Positions 16,404 to 24,842 of a stretch of 34,517 nucleotides of DNA are shown piece after piece. The notes beneath the pieces were generated by a model that was not told the DNA's origin, did no database searches, and saw only the letters and a program-made list of their open reading frames with translations. The position numbers and the translations under genes are program-made. Source of the DNA: an uncultured Pseudomonadota bacterium (GTDB taxonomy: Bacteria > Pseudomonadota > Gammaproteobacteria > Methylococcales > Methylomonadaceae); the NCBI GenBank assembly GCA_903876445.1, contig CAIQZX010000130.1, positions 1 to 34,517 on the forward strand, in the 5' to 3' direction. Positions within the stretch are counted from its first letter, which is position 1; every line of letters starts with the position of its first letter.

Positions 16404-17519
16404 TTAAATAATTATCAATTCAGCGTGTAACGCACCCGCCGATTTTAAGGCTTCTAAAATTGCGACTAAATCACTCGGAGCTGCCCCAACCTGATTAACA
16501 GCATTTACTAAATCATCCAATGAAACACCGGGTTTGAAAGCAAACATTCGATTTTTCTCTTCTTTTACTTTGGCATTAGATTGTGGCGTGACTGTCGTTT
16601 GACCTTGTGAAAGTGCATTAGGTTGTGAAACATTTATATCTTCATTAATTGTCACAACTAAACTACCGTGCGAGACAGCAGCAGGCGTAACACGAACTTT
16701 GTTACTCACAACAACCGTTCCTGTGCGCGAATTTACAATTACGCGAGCGGGAGCTTCATCCATATCAACGTTGACGTTTTCAACAACTGACGCAAACATC
16801 ACTTTTTGTCCTAAATCAGTAGGTGAATTTACCCGAACAGAGGTTGCGTCAATAGCTCTCGCTGTATTTGTTCCGAGTAATTTGTTGATAGATTCCGCCA
16901 TGTGATTAGCTGTCGTGAAATCAGCACGATGCAAGTTAAAAACAATTGAATCACCCTCTGAAAAAGGCGTGGCTACAACACGTTCAACTAACGCGCCATT
17001 TGAAATACGTCCTGCGCTGGGATTATTTACCGTCACACTTGAACCATCTTTGCCTGATGCACTAATACCGCCGACAACTAAATTACCTTGAGCAATCGCG
17101 TATGTTTCACCATCCGCCCCTTTCAATGGAGTCATTAACAGTGAACCGCCTCGCAAACTTTTCGCGTCACCGATAGATGAAACGGTAACATCAATCGCCA
17201 TGCCTGGTTTTGAAAACGCCGGTAAATCGGCTTGAACCGCTACCGTTGCAATGTTTTTTGCTTTTAATTGCTTCAAATCCGTTTCAGATAACGTAATCCC
17301 AAAACGTTTCAGCATACTGCTTAAACTTTGTCTTGAAGTTGGCGAACTGGTACTACTATCGCCCGATTTATCTAAGCCAACTACCAACCCGTAACCGACT
17401 AATTGATTGACTCGTACCCCTTCAATCGACGCAATATCTTTAATTCGCTCGGCGTGTGCGTAAGGCACCAATCCCATAAGTAACGAAATAGAAAGTAAAG
17501 TGAGTTGTCGAAAATTCAT
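16404..17519 (-). CDS. flgI: FlgI, flagellar P-ring protein
   Basis: 371 aa, the normal length. FlgI forms the periplasmic ring around the rod in the peptidoglycan layer. A Sec signal peptide (1-23, ending PYAHA) is followed by [20 protein letters not shown] and [11 protein letters not shown], the typical FlgI start. Further conserved blocks are MSSMLKRFG-like (SSMLKRFGI), [14 protein letters not shown] and, near the C-terminus, [20 protein letters not shown], ending [10 protein letters not shown]. It lies between flgH and flgJ with gaps of 15 bp and 14 bp. Folding would be assisted by FlgA, encoded at 23701. Confidence 0.98.
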   Translation of the reverse strand: MNFRQLTLLSISLLMGLVPYAHAERIKDIASIEGVRVNQLVGYGLVVGLDKSGDSSTSSPTSRQSLSSMLKRFGITLSETDLKQLKAKNIATVAVQADLPAFSKPGMAIDVTVSSIGDAKSLRGGSLLMTPLKGADGETYAIAQGNLVVGGISASGKDGSSVTVNNPSAGRISNGALVERVVATPFSEGDSIVFNLHRADFTTANHMAESINKLLGTNTARAIDATSVRVNSPTDLGQKVMFASVVENVNVDMDEAPARVIVNSRTGTVVVSNKVRVTPAAVSHGSLVVTINEDINVSQPNALSQGQTTVTPQSNAKVKEEKNRMFAFKPGVSLDDLVNAVNQVGAAPSDLVAILEALKSAGALHAELIII

Positions 17520-17534
17520 GTTATTGCTCGTTAT

Positions 17535-18212
17535 TTAAAAGGGAAACCAAGGACTGTTAAGCGCACGCGAAACCCAGCCTTTATTAGAGGAGTCTGCAAG
17601 TGCGCCCTCGCCGGTGTACATAAACGTTGCGTCTGCGATTTTATCGGATAAAACGGTATTAGCAGGTGAAATATCGACAGGTCTAACAATACCTGATAAT
17701 CGTATGAATTCATCACCCTGATTTAATGTCACTCGTTTTTCACCGCGAATTTTTAAATTACCATTTGGTAAAACCTCAACAACCGTAACTGAAATTGCAC
17801 CATTTAATTCATTACTTTGATCTGCTGAACCTTTACCTTTAAAGGCTTTAGTCGATTCCAATTCAGCTTTCACATCACTTTTACCAAGAAAACCTAAACC
17901 AAATAATCCAAGTATTGGAGCTGTCACGGATACTTTATCGTCTTTAGAATCTTGACTGCTCGCCCCTTTTTTGGACTTTGTACTTTCATTCAATTCTACA
18001 GTCAAAATATCGCCAACTCGGCGAGCGGTATGATCTTCAAAGAGACGCATATCATAGCCGGCTTGATAAATTCCACCCGTAGTCTGTTGTGGTGGACGCA
18101 AATCAGCGGGCGCAACAGGCGAAAATGATGGCTCGCGTTTAGGTAAAGGGGTGCTGCACGCCGTCAAAAAAATCGGCAATAGCACAAAAAATCGAAGGCT
18201 GCGTGTCATCAT
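17535..18212 (-). CDS. flgH: FlgH, flagellar L-ring lipoprotein
   Basis: 225 aa. FlgH forms the outer-membrane ring. The signal sequence ends in the lipobox LTAC, giving a lipidated Cys at residue 19. The rest shows YDMRLFEDHTARRVGDILTV, LNESTKSKKGASS, a central NGAISVTVVEVLPNGNLKI and VRPVDISPANTVLSDKIADA, all standard FlgH motifs. The start could be either of two consecutive ATGs (18212 or 18209). It is 12 bp after flgG. Its presence shows a Gram-negative envelope. Confidence 0.98.
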   Translation of the reverse strand: MMTRSLRFFVLLPIFLTACSTPLPKREPSFSPVAPADLRPPQQTTGGIYQAGYDMRLFEDHTARRVGDILTVELNESTKSKKGASSQDSKDDKVSVTAPILGLFGLGFLGKSDVKAELESTKAFKGKGSADQSNELNGAISVTVVEVLPNGNLKIRGEKRVTLNQGDEFIRLSGIVRPVDISPANTVLSDKIADATFMYTGEGALADSSNKGWVSRALNSPWFPF

Positions 18213-18224
18213 CTCAATTACTCG

Positions 18225-19013
18225 TTACAAATTTTGCGTGATATACGACAGCATTTGATCAGTCGTTGAAATCGCTTTTGAATTCATTTCGTAAGCACGT
18301 TGGGTTTCAATCATGCCAACTAACTCTTCAACTACGTTTACGTTTGACGTTTCGAGCGAGTTTTGAATAACGTTACCAAATTCGCCTTGACCGGGCGTAC
18401 CCGCAATCGGTGGACCACTCGCGCCAGATTCACGGTATAAGTTTTCACCAATCGGTTCTAAACCAGCAAGATTGATAAAGTTAGCCGTTTGCAACTGTCC
18501 GACGTTTGAGGGTTGTGGATTACCATTTTGTAAAATAGAAACCGTGCCATCTGTACCGATTGTCACACTTAACGCATCTTGTGGAATTGTAATAGTCGGA
18601 TTCAATGGCAAACCGTTTGCTGTGACTAACTGACCATTTTGATCTAATTTTAATGAACCATCGCGTGTATAACTGGTTGTACCGTCTGGCATGGTAACTT
18701 GTAAGAAACCACGTCCGTTAATCGCAATATCCAACTGATTTCCAGTCGGTTCGACGTTACCTTGAATGTGTAATTTTTCTGTCGCCATAATTTTCACACC
18801 CGTTCCCAACTGCATACCGGTTGGTAATTGGCTAGTCTGCGAAGTCTGTGCGCCCACTTGACGCATATTTTGGTACATTAAATCTTGAAATACGGCGCGG
18901 TCTTTTTTAAAGCCGGTTGTATTAACATTCGCTAAATTGTTAGCAATAACCGCCATGCGAGTTTGTTGAGCATCAAGCCCTGTTTTCGCTACCCATAATG
19001 AACGTTCTGTCAT
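18225..19013 (-). CDS. flgG: FlgG, distal rod protein
   Basis: 262 aa, the standard FlgG size. It forms the distal rod below the hook. The N-terminus [20 protein letters not shown] with [20 protein letters not shown] and LGTGVK are diagnostic. The C-terminus [20 protein letters not shown] is the conserved rod/hook tail. GGAGAAA lies about 8 bp before the ATG. It begins a new transcript candidate: the 155-bp gap after flgF contains a sigma-54-type element. Confidence 0.98.
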   Translation of the reverse strand: MTERSLWVAKTGLDAQQTRMAVIANNLANVNTTGFKKDRAVFQDLMYQNMRQVGAQTSQTSQLPTGMQLGTGVKIMATEKLHIQGNVEPTGNQLDIAINGRGFLQVTMPDGTTSYTRDGSLKLDQNGQLVTANGLPLNPTITIPQDALSVTIGTDGTVSILQNGNPQPSNVGQLQTANFINLAGLEPIGENLYRESGASGPPIAGTPGQGEFGNVIQNSLETSNVNVVEELVGMIETQRAYEMNSKAISTTDQMLSYITQNL

Positions 19014-19146
19014 GATAATTTCTCCGAAAAAGTTGTTGTAAATGTTACAGGTAAGAAACGCTAATTACCCATTTTCATTCAACGATGCTGTGATTTTAGA
19101 ATAGGGCAAATTCTTTTGCGCTTACGATTTATTTCTTTTAAATATC

Positions 19147-19162
19147 AGCACTATTTATGCCA
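19147..19162 (-). promoter_or_regulatory. Candidate sigma-54 promoter for flgG
   Basis: The minus strand reads TGGCATAAATAGTGCT, GG and GC 10 bases apart, differing at one base from the element before flgB (TGGCATAAATTGTGCT). The start near 19136 would give a leader of about 120 nt. It lies just 7 bp after the flgF stop, so flgGHIJKL could be transcribed separately from flgBCDEF. Confidence 0.5.
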
Positions 19163-19168
19163 TCAAAA

Positions 19169-19909
19169 TTACATTTGCAGTAATTTTGAACCGGCGGCTG
19201 CATTTTCTTTTGCTGTTTTCATTACGTTTGATTGCATTTCAAAATTTCGGGCTAATTCAATCATATTAACCATCGCACCAATGGCACTCACGTTACTGCC
19301 TTCGATAACGCCTTGTGAAACTTGAACCGACGCATTGTCCGCTTGTGCTGAACCATCTCTCATGTACATCAAACCATCGAGCTTTTTCTCAACATTTTTC
19401 AAATCCGGTTTTATCAACTTGAGCTGATCAACCACGACTTGAGCGTTAGTATTTGAACCGAACGGAATAATGTTAATTGTGCCATCGCCACTAATTGTTA
19501 ATTTTTCAGCAGGCGGAATGTTAATCGGTTGACCATCTCTGTTTAAAACGGTTAAACCGGAAGAAGTCAGCAAATTTCCATCGGGTGTTAATTGAAAATC
19601 GCCGGCGCGTGTGTAAGCCTCTTTTCCTTGGTTATCACGCACAGAAAAGAACCCCTCACCTTTAATGGCAAGGTCTAACGGGTTATCGGTTGTTTGCAAA
19701 CCGCCAACAGCAAAATCGGTAGCCGGTTTTTCACTCATCGCATAAACCCTTGTTGGATAACCATCACCAAAAACCGGCATACTGCGAAATTGTTCTAAAT
19801 CGGCTTTGAAGCCTGTCGTTTGAGCGTTCGCCAAATTGTTGGCATTTGCTGATTGAGCCAGCAAGGTTTGTGTTGCGCCACTCGTAGCAATATAAAGACT
19901 GCGATCCAT
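19169..19909 (-). CDS. flgF: FlgF, proximal rod protein
   Basis: 246 aa, typical FlgF. The N-terminus MDRSLYIATSGATQTLLAQS with NNLANAQTTGFKADLEQFRS is diagnostic of FlgF rather than FlgG. The C-terminus GAMVNMIELARNFEMQSNVM is the usual FlgF tail. GGGGAG precedes the ATG. It is separated from flgE by 56 bp holding a perfect 10-bp palindrome. It builds the proximal rod with FlgB, FlgC and FlgG. Confidence 0.97.
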   Translation of the reverse strand: MDRSLYIATSGATQTLLAQSANANNLANAQTTGFKADLEQFRSMPVFGDGYPTRVYAMSEKPATDFAVGGLQTTDNPLDLAIKGEGFFSVRDNQGKEAYTRAGDFQLTPDGNLLTSSGLTVLNRDGQPINIPPAEKLTISGDGTINIIPFGSNTNAQVVVDQLKLIKPDLKNVEKKLDGLMYMRDGSAQADNASVQVSQGVIEGSNVSAIGAMVNMIELARNFEMQSNVMKTAKENAAAGSKLLQM

Positions 19910-19928
19910 AAAATTCTCCCCTCAATAC

Positions 19929-19954
19929 CGTTCCCACGCCTTAACGTGGGAACG
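19929..19954. repeat. Perfect 10-bp palindrome between flgE and flgF
   Basis: CGTTCCCACG (19929-19938), loop CCTTAA, CGTGGGAACG (19945-19954). It resembles the short GTTCCCACG/CGTGGGAAC palindromes dispersed in many proteobacterial genomes. There is no U tract, so it is more likely a REP-like repeat or mRNA-stabilising hairpin than a terminator within the flg operon. Confidence 0.7.
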
Positions 19955-19965
19955 CTAAAGTCAAA

Positions 19966-21741
19966 TTACACTCTTAAAATTGTTTCTAACAACGATTTTT
20001 CAGTTGTAACAGTTTGTGAGTTCGCTTGATACGCTTGTTGCGCTACAATCAATTTTACTAACTGCTCTGACAAATCAACGTTTGAATTTTCAATCGATGA
20101 TGAACGAATCAAACCGAAGTTGTTATCGCCCGCTGCGCCGTAAATCGGTGCGCCAGAATCTGCTGTCGCTAACCATGTTGTATTCCCAACTTTTGCTAAA
20201 TCTTGGTTAGTTGGGAAACGCGCTAATGCCACTTGACCGATTGGTTTTGCAAAACCGTTGCTGTATTTCACGAATACAACACCCGCTTTATCAACATCAA
20301 CGCCAGTTAAAGCACCAACTGGCAAACCATCTTGTTTCAAGTTGTTAACCGCGAAAGGAGTTGAAAATTGTGTTGAACCGGCAAAATCAATACTGAAACT
20401 CAAATTTGCCACTTTCAAATCTGGGTTAATCGCAGAAAGATCCACTGCACCGAAATCCACTTTTGTGTTAATTCCTTTTGGTGCGCTGATTCCTTTTGCT
20501 GCCGCATCTGCAGCCGCCGCAGCTTCATCAGCTTCTGCTGTGACAACGTTTGCTAATTTTGTATCGTAATCCGCTTTTAATACAGCGGCTTGATCAGTGA
20601 TAACCGTTAACGCATTTGTTGCCGCATCCAATGAATTCTGCGCTCTTGCTAAGGCTTCTTGTGCAGCAGTAACTTGTGCTGGAACAACAGCCGCAGATGG
20701 ATCAGCGGCAGCAGTAGCAACATCAAGTGACGTTGTAGCGGCATCAACAACAGCTTGTGCTTGTTTAACGAATTGCGTATTAGAAACAACATCGGTTGCT
20801 GCTGTGTCTGATTTTACTTTAGCCAATGCAGCGGCTGAACGCGCTAAATCGCCAGCAGTCGCAATAGGTGATAATTTTGATAAATTACCTTTGCTGTCAA
20901 ACATTACTTTTGTTGGTTGTGTTGTAATTGTGCCATCTGGTAACGCGACCGCGCCTGTTGCAACAACAGGTGGAATCGCATAAACGTCTTCTTGAACACC
21001 TGGTTGAATACTTCTACCGTCAACGAAGGTATAAGCATCCCATTCATTCGGCACAGCGGTTTTTGCAAAATAAGTTGAAACGATGTGAGCGTTACCTAAT
21101 GCGTCATACGTTGTAATCGAAGTTGTATGTGTATAGGTTTTTGGATCAGGGATATAAGGTGATGTACCTGGTGTCGTAAATGCAAACGGTGTAATATCGG
21201 GTTTTGCTGAACCGTTTAAATTCAAGTTCATATCAACGTTTGTTGTTGCCGTTGGTGAACCTTGATCGGTGTTAATCAATAACGGTAATTTAACACCCAC
21301 GTCAAAACCTTCCGCAACCGTTGTGCCGGTTGGTTTGAATGCTAATAAATAACGTCCATTATCATCAACTACGTTACCTTTGTTGTTAATGTGAAAAGCA
21401 CCATTTCGTGTATAAGATGTCGCTTCTAAGGGTTTGTTTGGAATAATTGGGTCAACCAAATCGCCCATCGCAAAGAAACCGTCGCCGCTAATCGCTAAAT
21501 CTAAAGAATTTCCTGTTGGTTCGATGTTGCCTTGTTTGAATTGTTGAGCTACGGCTGAAACACGCACGCCAGAACCGACGGCTGTTTTACCTGTTGAACC
21601 CAAACTGCTTACATAAACGTCACCAAATTGAGCGCGTGATTCTTTAAAACCAGCGGTCTGTGAGTTAGCAATGTTGTTACCTGTGACAGATAAAGTGGTG
21701 GAAGCGGCTTTTAATCCGCTTAATGCTGTTGAAAAACCCAT
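19966..21741 (-). CDS. flgE: FlgE, flagellar hook protein with Ala-rich coiled-coil-like insertion
   Basis: 591 aa; most FlgE proteins are about 400-460. The N-terminus MGFSTALSGLKAASTTLSVT with NNIANSQTAGFKESRAQFGD and the C-terminus SNVDLSEQLVKLIVAQQAYQ are standard hook motifs. A central FlgE domain is seen at 205-290 (ITTYDALGNAH) and again at 440-500 (SFSIDFAGSTQFSTPFAVNN). Between them residues ~292-425 are an extra, very Ala-rich, apparently helical stretch (for example AQEALARAQNSLDAATNAL) that divides the outer domain. The hook is the universal joint, so the insert should project from its surface. GAGAGGT precedes the ATG. Confidence 0.95.
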   Translation of the reverse strand: MGFSTALSGLKAASTTLSVTGNNIANSQTAGFKESRAQFGDVYVSSLGSTGKTAVGSGVRVSAVAQQFKQGNIEPTGNSLDLAISGDGFFAMGDLVDPIIPNKPLEATSYTRNGAFHINNKGNVVDDNGRYLLAFKPTGTTVAEGFDVGVKLPLLINTDQGSPTATTNVDMNLNLNGSAKPDITPFAFTTPGTSPYIPDPKTYTHTTSITTYDALGNAHIVSTYFAKTAVPNEWDAYTFVDGRSIQPGVQEDVYAIPPVVATGAVALPDGTITTQPTKVMFDSKGNLSKLSPIATAGDLARSAAALAKVKSDTAATDVVSNTQFVKQAQAVVDAATTSLDVATAAADPSAAVVPAQVTAAQEALARAQNSLDAATNALTVITDQAAVLKADYDTKLANVVTAEADEAAAAADAAAKGISAPKGINTKVDFGAVDLSAINPDLKVANLSFSIDFAGSTQFSTPFAVNNLKQDGLPVGALTGVDVDKAGVVFVKYSNGFAKPIGQVALARFPTNQDLAKVGNTTWLATADSGAPIYGAAGDNNFGLIRSSSIENSNVDLSEQLVKLIVAQQAYQANSQTVTTEKSLLETILRV

Positions 21742-21774
21742 GATGTGTACCTCTCGAAATTAAGTAAATGTGAA

Positions 21775-22506
21775 TTAAAGAATTTGTTTAACTTTTGAAA
21801 AATCTACGCTGTTCGCGCCAGCAAGATTCACTTTCATACCGCTTGAACTCGTTGCCATAGAAACACTTTCGACTTTTGAATTGATGTCGGTAGACTGCGC
21901 GACATTTTTACCATCTACTAATGCGGACGCTTGAATTTTATATGCGCCTGGACTTGCTAATGCGCCAGCAGAATTAGTGCCATCCCAAATGAAATCAACA
22001 TCACCGGAACTTTGATTGCCTAAATCAATCGTTTTAACCATTTCGCCTGTTGACGCATTTGAGACAACGACTTGTAAATCAGGCGTGCTACTTGCTAAAT
22101 TCACTTTTCCGCTAATGTCTCCACCTGCGGGCAAAATCCCTTGCGTAGCAGGAACTGCCACATAACGCCCGACCAAACTTGCGGCTTGCAAGGCTTGATC
22201 AGATTGGATTGAACCTGAGAAAGTCGCGAACGATTTTTGTAAATCTTGAATCCCAGAAACCGTACCGAATTGCGCCATTTGCGATAAAAATTCGCCATTT
22301 TGCATCGGATTATTCGGGTCTTGGTGTGTCATTTGTGTTGTCATGAGTTTTAAAAAGTCATCTTGACCCAGTGACGTTTTTTTCTTTGCTATTGCACGCG
22401 ACGCAGCTTCATCCGCTGCCGCTTTTGCATTCGCTGTTGCTTCGCTGGTGCTTTTGTTTAGCGCGTCAAAAGGATTGACACCGCTGGTACTGTTTATTAC
22501 TGCCAT
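21775..22506 (-). CDS. flgD: FlgD, hook-capping (hook scaffold) protein
   Basis: 243 aa, normal length. FlgD caps the growing hook during assembly and is later replaced. The motif GQDDFLKLMTTQMTHQDPNN (in part) with PMQNGEFLSQMAQFGTVSGI is the FlgD signature at about 47-90. A C-terminal Ig/tudor-like region has FIWDGTNSAGALASPGAYKI. Ala-rich helical residues 15-42 precede the signature. It lies between flgC (12 bp) and flgE (33 bp), with AAGGGGG before the ATG. Confidence 0.97.
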   Translation of the reverse strand: MAVINSTSGVNPFDALNKSTSEATANAKAAADEAASRAIAKKKTSLGQDDFLKLMTTQMTHQDPNNPMQNGEFLSQMAQFGTVSGIQDLQKSFATFSGSIQSDQALQAASLVGRYVAVPATQGILPAGGDISGKVNLASSTPDLQVVVSNASTGEMVKTIDLGNQSSGDVDFIWDGTNSAGALASPGAYKIQASALVDGKNVAQSTDINSKVESVSMATSSSGMKVNLAGANSVDFSKVKQIL

Positions 22507-22518
22507 AAAACCCCCTTA

Positions 22519-22938
22519 TTAGTTTTGTCCCATTCGCAGTGTTTGTAACATCATCTGTTTAGCGGTGTTTAACACTTCGATATTATTTTGATAAGAACGT
22601 GACGCAGACATCATATTTGCCATTTCTTCAACTGAATTCACATTTGGTTTAAAAATGTAACCATCTTTATCTGCCATAGGATGACTTGGTGCGTATTCCA
22701 TAACAGGCGGTGCTTTGCTTTCTACAATGCCACGAACTTCAACTTTACTTGCGCCATTCTGAGAATCAATTACGTTTTTTAATTCCGCGCCAAAAACCGC
22801 TTGGCGAGCTTTATAAACACCACCTTGACTACTGCTAACGCTATTCGCGTTGGCTAAGTTACTGGCGACTAAATTTAAACGTAATGATTGCGCGTTCATT
22901 CCGCTACCCGCAATATCAAAAATGTTTAGAGCTGACAT
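22519..22938 (-). CDS. flgC: FlgC, proximal rod protein
   Basis: 139 aa, the standard size. N-terminus NIFDIAGSGMNAQSLRLNLV with ASNLANANSVSS and the C-terminal VNSVEEMANMMSASRSYQNN and EVLNTAKQMMLQTLRMGQ are diagnostic of FlgC. The ATG overlaps the flgB stop by one base (22938), so the two are translationally coupled. With FlgB, FlgF and FlgG it builds the rod. Confidence 0.98.
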   Translation of the reverse strand: MSALNIFDIAGSGMNAQSLRLNLVASNLANANSVSSSQGGVYKARQAVFGAELKNVIDSQNGASKVEVRGIVESKAPPVMEYAPSHPMADKDGYIFKPNVNSVEEMANMMSASRSYQNNIEVLNTAKQMMLQTLRMGQN

Positions 22939-23333
22939 CAGACTTGTCCTGTAAATGCAGAAGTTAAACCTTTAAAGTCGCCGCTTATCCATTGCAAACT
23001 TGTTTGATATTGCAGCGCGTTTTCAGCGTATTTCGCTTGTTCAATGTGTTCTTCAACCGTATTGCCATCAAGCGAAACTTGATTCGGATTTCGGTATTTT
23101 AATTGTGCGCCTAAGAACGGTTGTTCCGTTGCAAAATGCGCGGCATTCGTATGTGCCAGTAACGTCGGTTCGGGTGTTGTTGCTTTCAGCACGCGAGAAA
23201 AATCTAAATCTCGTGCTTTAAAATTTGGTGTATCGGCATTCGCCATATTTGCCGCCAACACTTCACTACGTTTTTCACGCAACGCTAAAATCTGTGGGGC
23301 TTTACCCAAAGCTGCATCAAAACTGATTGCCAT
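22938..23333 (-). CDS. flgB: FlgB, proximal rod protein
   Basis: 131 aa, first gene of the flgB-L run. Conserved blocks: LALREKRSEVLAANMANADT and PNFKARDLDF near the N-terminus, NTVEEHIEQAKYAENALQYQ near the C-terminus. AGGAG lies 8 bp before the ATG. A sigma-54-type element about 40 bp upstream is the likely promoter for the whole early-hook operon. It diverges from flgA. Confidence 0.98.
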   Translation of the reverse strand: MAISFDAALGKAPQILALREKRSEVLAANMANADTPNFKARDLDFSRVLKATTPEPTLLAHTNAAHFATEQPFLGAQLKYRNPNQVSLDGNTVEEHIEQAKYAENALQYQTSLQWISGDFKGLTSAFTGQV

Positions 23334-23372
23334 TGTTAATACTCCTAAAAATGTTTCTGTACTCGATATAAA

Positions 23373-23388
23373 AGCACAATTTATGCCA
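23373..23388 (-). promoter_or_regulatory. Candidate sigma-54 promoter for flgB
   Basis: The minus strand reads TGGCATAAATTGTGCT against TGGCACGnnnnTTGCW: GG and GC at exactly 10 bases, three mismatches. The predicted start at about 23362 leaves a leader of roughly 29 nt before the flgB ATG with its AGGAG site. Confidence 0.6.
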
Positions 23389-23638
23389 TAAAAACTTAGC
23401 CTTCTAAAATCAGTTGGTTAACATTTTTGACACTATCAGACAACGAGGTTATCGACAAAAAATACACAAAGTTAAGTGTTTGTTTAAAATTAGCTTATTA
23501 TTTTGAAAACGACAAAATTGCCGTATTGCCAAAAAATTGGCGAAAGTAAGTTTGAGCAAAAAAAATTAGACATTTTGAAATTTCTCTGTCGAACTTAACA
23601 CGTTAATTCATCAACCTAAAAACATAAGAAATAGTTGT

Positions 23639-23654
23639 TGGCATTAAATATGCT
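23639..23654 (+). promoter_or_regulatory. Candidate sigma-54 promoter for flgA
   Basis: TGGCATTAAATATGCT has GG and GC 10 bases apart and matches the consensus at all invariant positions. The predicted start is near 23666, about 35 nt before the flgA ATG at 23701. Confidence 0.5.
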
Positions 23655-23700
23655 AAGTATGAAACAAAGCGATTACATTAACGGTTTAACAGGTAATTTT

Positions 23701-24393
23701 ATGATTCGATTGATGCTATTTTTTGCCATTGCATTTCTAACAACAAATGCACCTCATGCCGAGCCACAATGGCAAACGCATGAATCAATTTATGAAGCGG
23801 TTAAAAGTTATGTTGCACAAAACATCAATACCACTGCCGAGTATGAAATCAACATAATACCGTTAGTGAATCGCTTGAATTTGCCGCTTTGTTCACAACC
23901 GCTGCAAGTTTCTGCCTCAAATCTAATGAAAGCCGGACGCTCTTCAATTGGGGTACGTTGTAACGTTGGCAAAAAATGGGCGATTTTTGTATCCGTCATT
24001 ATCAAACCTTTTGATAATGTCGTGATTTTGACTCAGCCTTTACAAAAGGGTGAAACCGCCACAGCACAATACTTTTCTACAGTTAGAAAAGACGTTTCAC
24101 AATTGCACGACAGTTATTTGACGACAATTGATACCGTATTAAATAAACAAGCAATTCGTGCGTTATCAGCGGGAACAATGATAATGACAAAAGATTTTAT
24201 TGAACAAAAATTAGTAAAACGCGGCGATAAAGTTTTAATCATTGCAGAGCGGGCAGGCATTGCGATAAAAATGAGCGGCATTGCACAATCTGAAGGTAGT
24301 CGAGGACAAATGATTCGAGTCAAGAATCAGAATTCAGAGCGGGTAATAAATGCCACCATTATTGATGCCGGACAAGTTAAAGCATCGCAATAA
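23701..24393 (+). CDS. flgA: FlgA, periplasmic P-ring assembly chaperone
   Basis: 230 aa. The Sec signal peptide MIRLMLFFAIAFLTTNAPHA is followed by a mature domain ending in a SAF-type region (RALSAGTMIMTKDFIEQ..., about 155-228, with VKRGDKVLIIAERAGIAIKM in it). FlgA assists polymerisation of FlgI into the P ring. An in-frame start further upstream (about 23635) would overlap the sigma-54 candidate and hide the signal peptide, so the ATG at 23701, preceded by AGGT, is preferred. It heads flgA-flgM-flgN, transcribed away from flgB, the arrangement found in many gammaproteobacteria. Confidence 0.94.
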   Translation: MIRLMLFFAIAFLTTNAPHAEPQWQTHESIYEAVKSYVAQNINTTAEYEINIIPLVNRLNLPLCSQPLQVSASNLMKAGRSSIGVRCNVGKKWAIFVSVIIKPFDNVVILTQPLQKGETATAQYFSTVRKDVSQLHDSYLTTIDTVLNKQAIRALSAGTMIMTKDFIEQKLVKRGDKVLIIAERAGIAIKMSGIAQSEGSRGQMIRVKNQNSERVINATIIDAGQVKASQ

Positions 24394-24426
24394 TGCTAGA
24401 AAACATAACGATTATAGAGTTTTAGT

Positions 24427-24453
24427 TAAAGATTTTCTTTTCTACGCCGATAC
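24427..24453 (+). promoter_or_regulatory. Sigma-28 (FliA) promoter for flgM
   Basis: TAAAGATT, 11-base spacer, GCCGATAC, compared with the FliA consensus TAAAGTTT-N11-GCCGATAA: two mismatches in 16 and exact spacing. The start near 24460 leaves about 31 nt before the flgM ATG. This fits autoregulation of the anti-sigma factor by its own sigma factor. Confidence 0.8.
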
Positions 24454-24490
24454 GAGTGTCTATCATACAGACAACTTTAAGGAGCTCGGC

Positions 24491-24817
24491 ATGGCTATTG
24501 AATTGATAAAAAATGGAGCAGTAAATACTACTTCTCCCGTTAAACCCCACTCTAAAAATGGTACGAATGGCAAAAGTTTTGAATTAACACTTTCTTCCGA
24601 AACGACCAAAGTAGTGGCAACCGGTGAACCAACAACAGGTGCAGATCGTGTTGTTTTAACCAATACATTTAATGAAATTAAGAAAAATGTGAATTTTTCC
24701 CGCGAATCCGGTGTTGATATGGATAAAGTGGCACGGCTTAAAAAAGCAATTGAAAATGGCACTTACGAAATCAATCCAGACAGAATCGCGGCGAAAATGA
24801 TGCAATATGCAATTTAA
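24491..24817 (+). CDS. flgM: FlgM, anti-sigma-28 factor
   Basis: 108 aa from the ATG at 24491, which has AGGAG 7 bp upstream; longer in-frame reading from 24350 would run through the promoter and is not used. FlgM holds FliA inactive until the hook is complete and then leaves through the hook. The N-terminus is disordered and Ser/Thr-rich, as expected. The C-terminal SRESGVDMDKVARLKKAIEN, then GTYEINPDRIAAKMM, is the conserved FliA-binding part. It follows flgA by 97 bp and precedes flgN by 25 bp. Confidence 0.95.
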   Translation: MAIELIKNGAVNTTSPVKPHSKNGTNGKSFELTLSSETTKVVATGEPTTGADRVVLTNTFNEIKKNVNFSRESGVDMDKVARLKKAIENGTYEINPDRIAAKMMQYAI

Positions 24818-24842
24818 ATTTTTATGAGACGGATACTAACTT

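Larger units (their letters stand above)
23334..23700. promoter_or_regulatory. Divergent flgB/flgA control region
   Basis: A 367-bp AT-rich stretch without a gene. It carries back-to-back sigma-54 candidates close to each gene (23373-23388 for flgB, 23639-23654 for flgA). Between them lies the short inverted repeat GCCAA/TTGGC (23528-23532 with 37-41). The middle of the region, around 150-250 bp upstream of either start, is where a FleQ/FlrC-type enhancer protein would be expected to bind, but I found no convincing known operator. Confidence 0.5.

Noticed and set aside
20258-20983. Two Ala-rich plus-strand frames opposite the FlgE insert
   Set aside because: They are shadows of the Ala-rich coding strand (GCA/GCT codons read backwards) with no ribosome site.
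23528-23541. GCCAA/TTGGC inverted repeat as a FleQ-type operator
   Set aside because: It does not match a FleQ-like box, and the 5-bp arms are expected by chance in AT-rich DNA.
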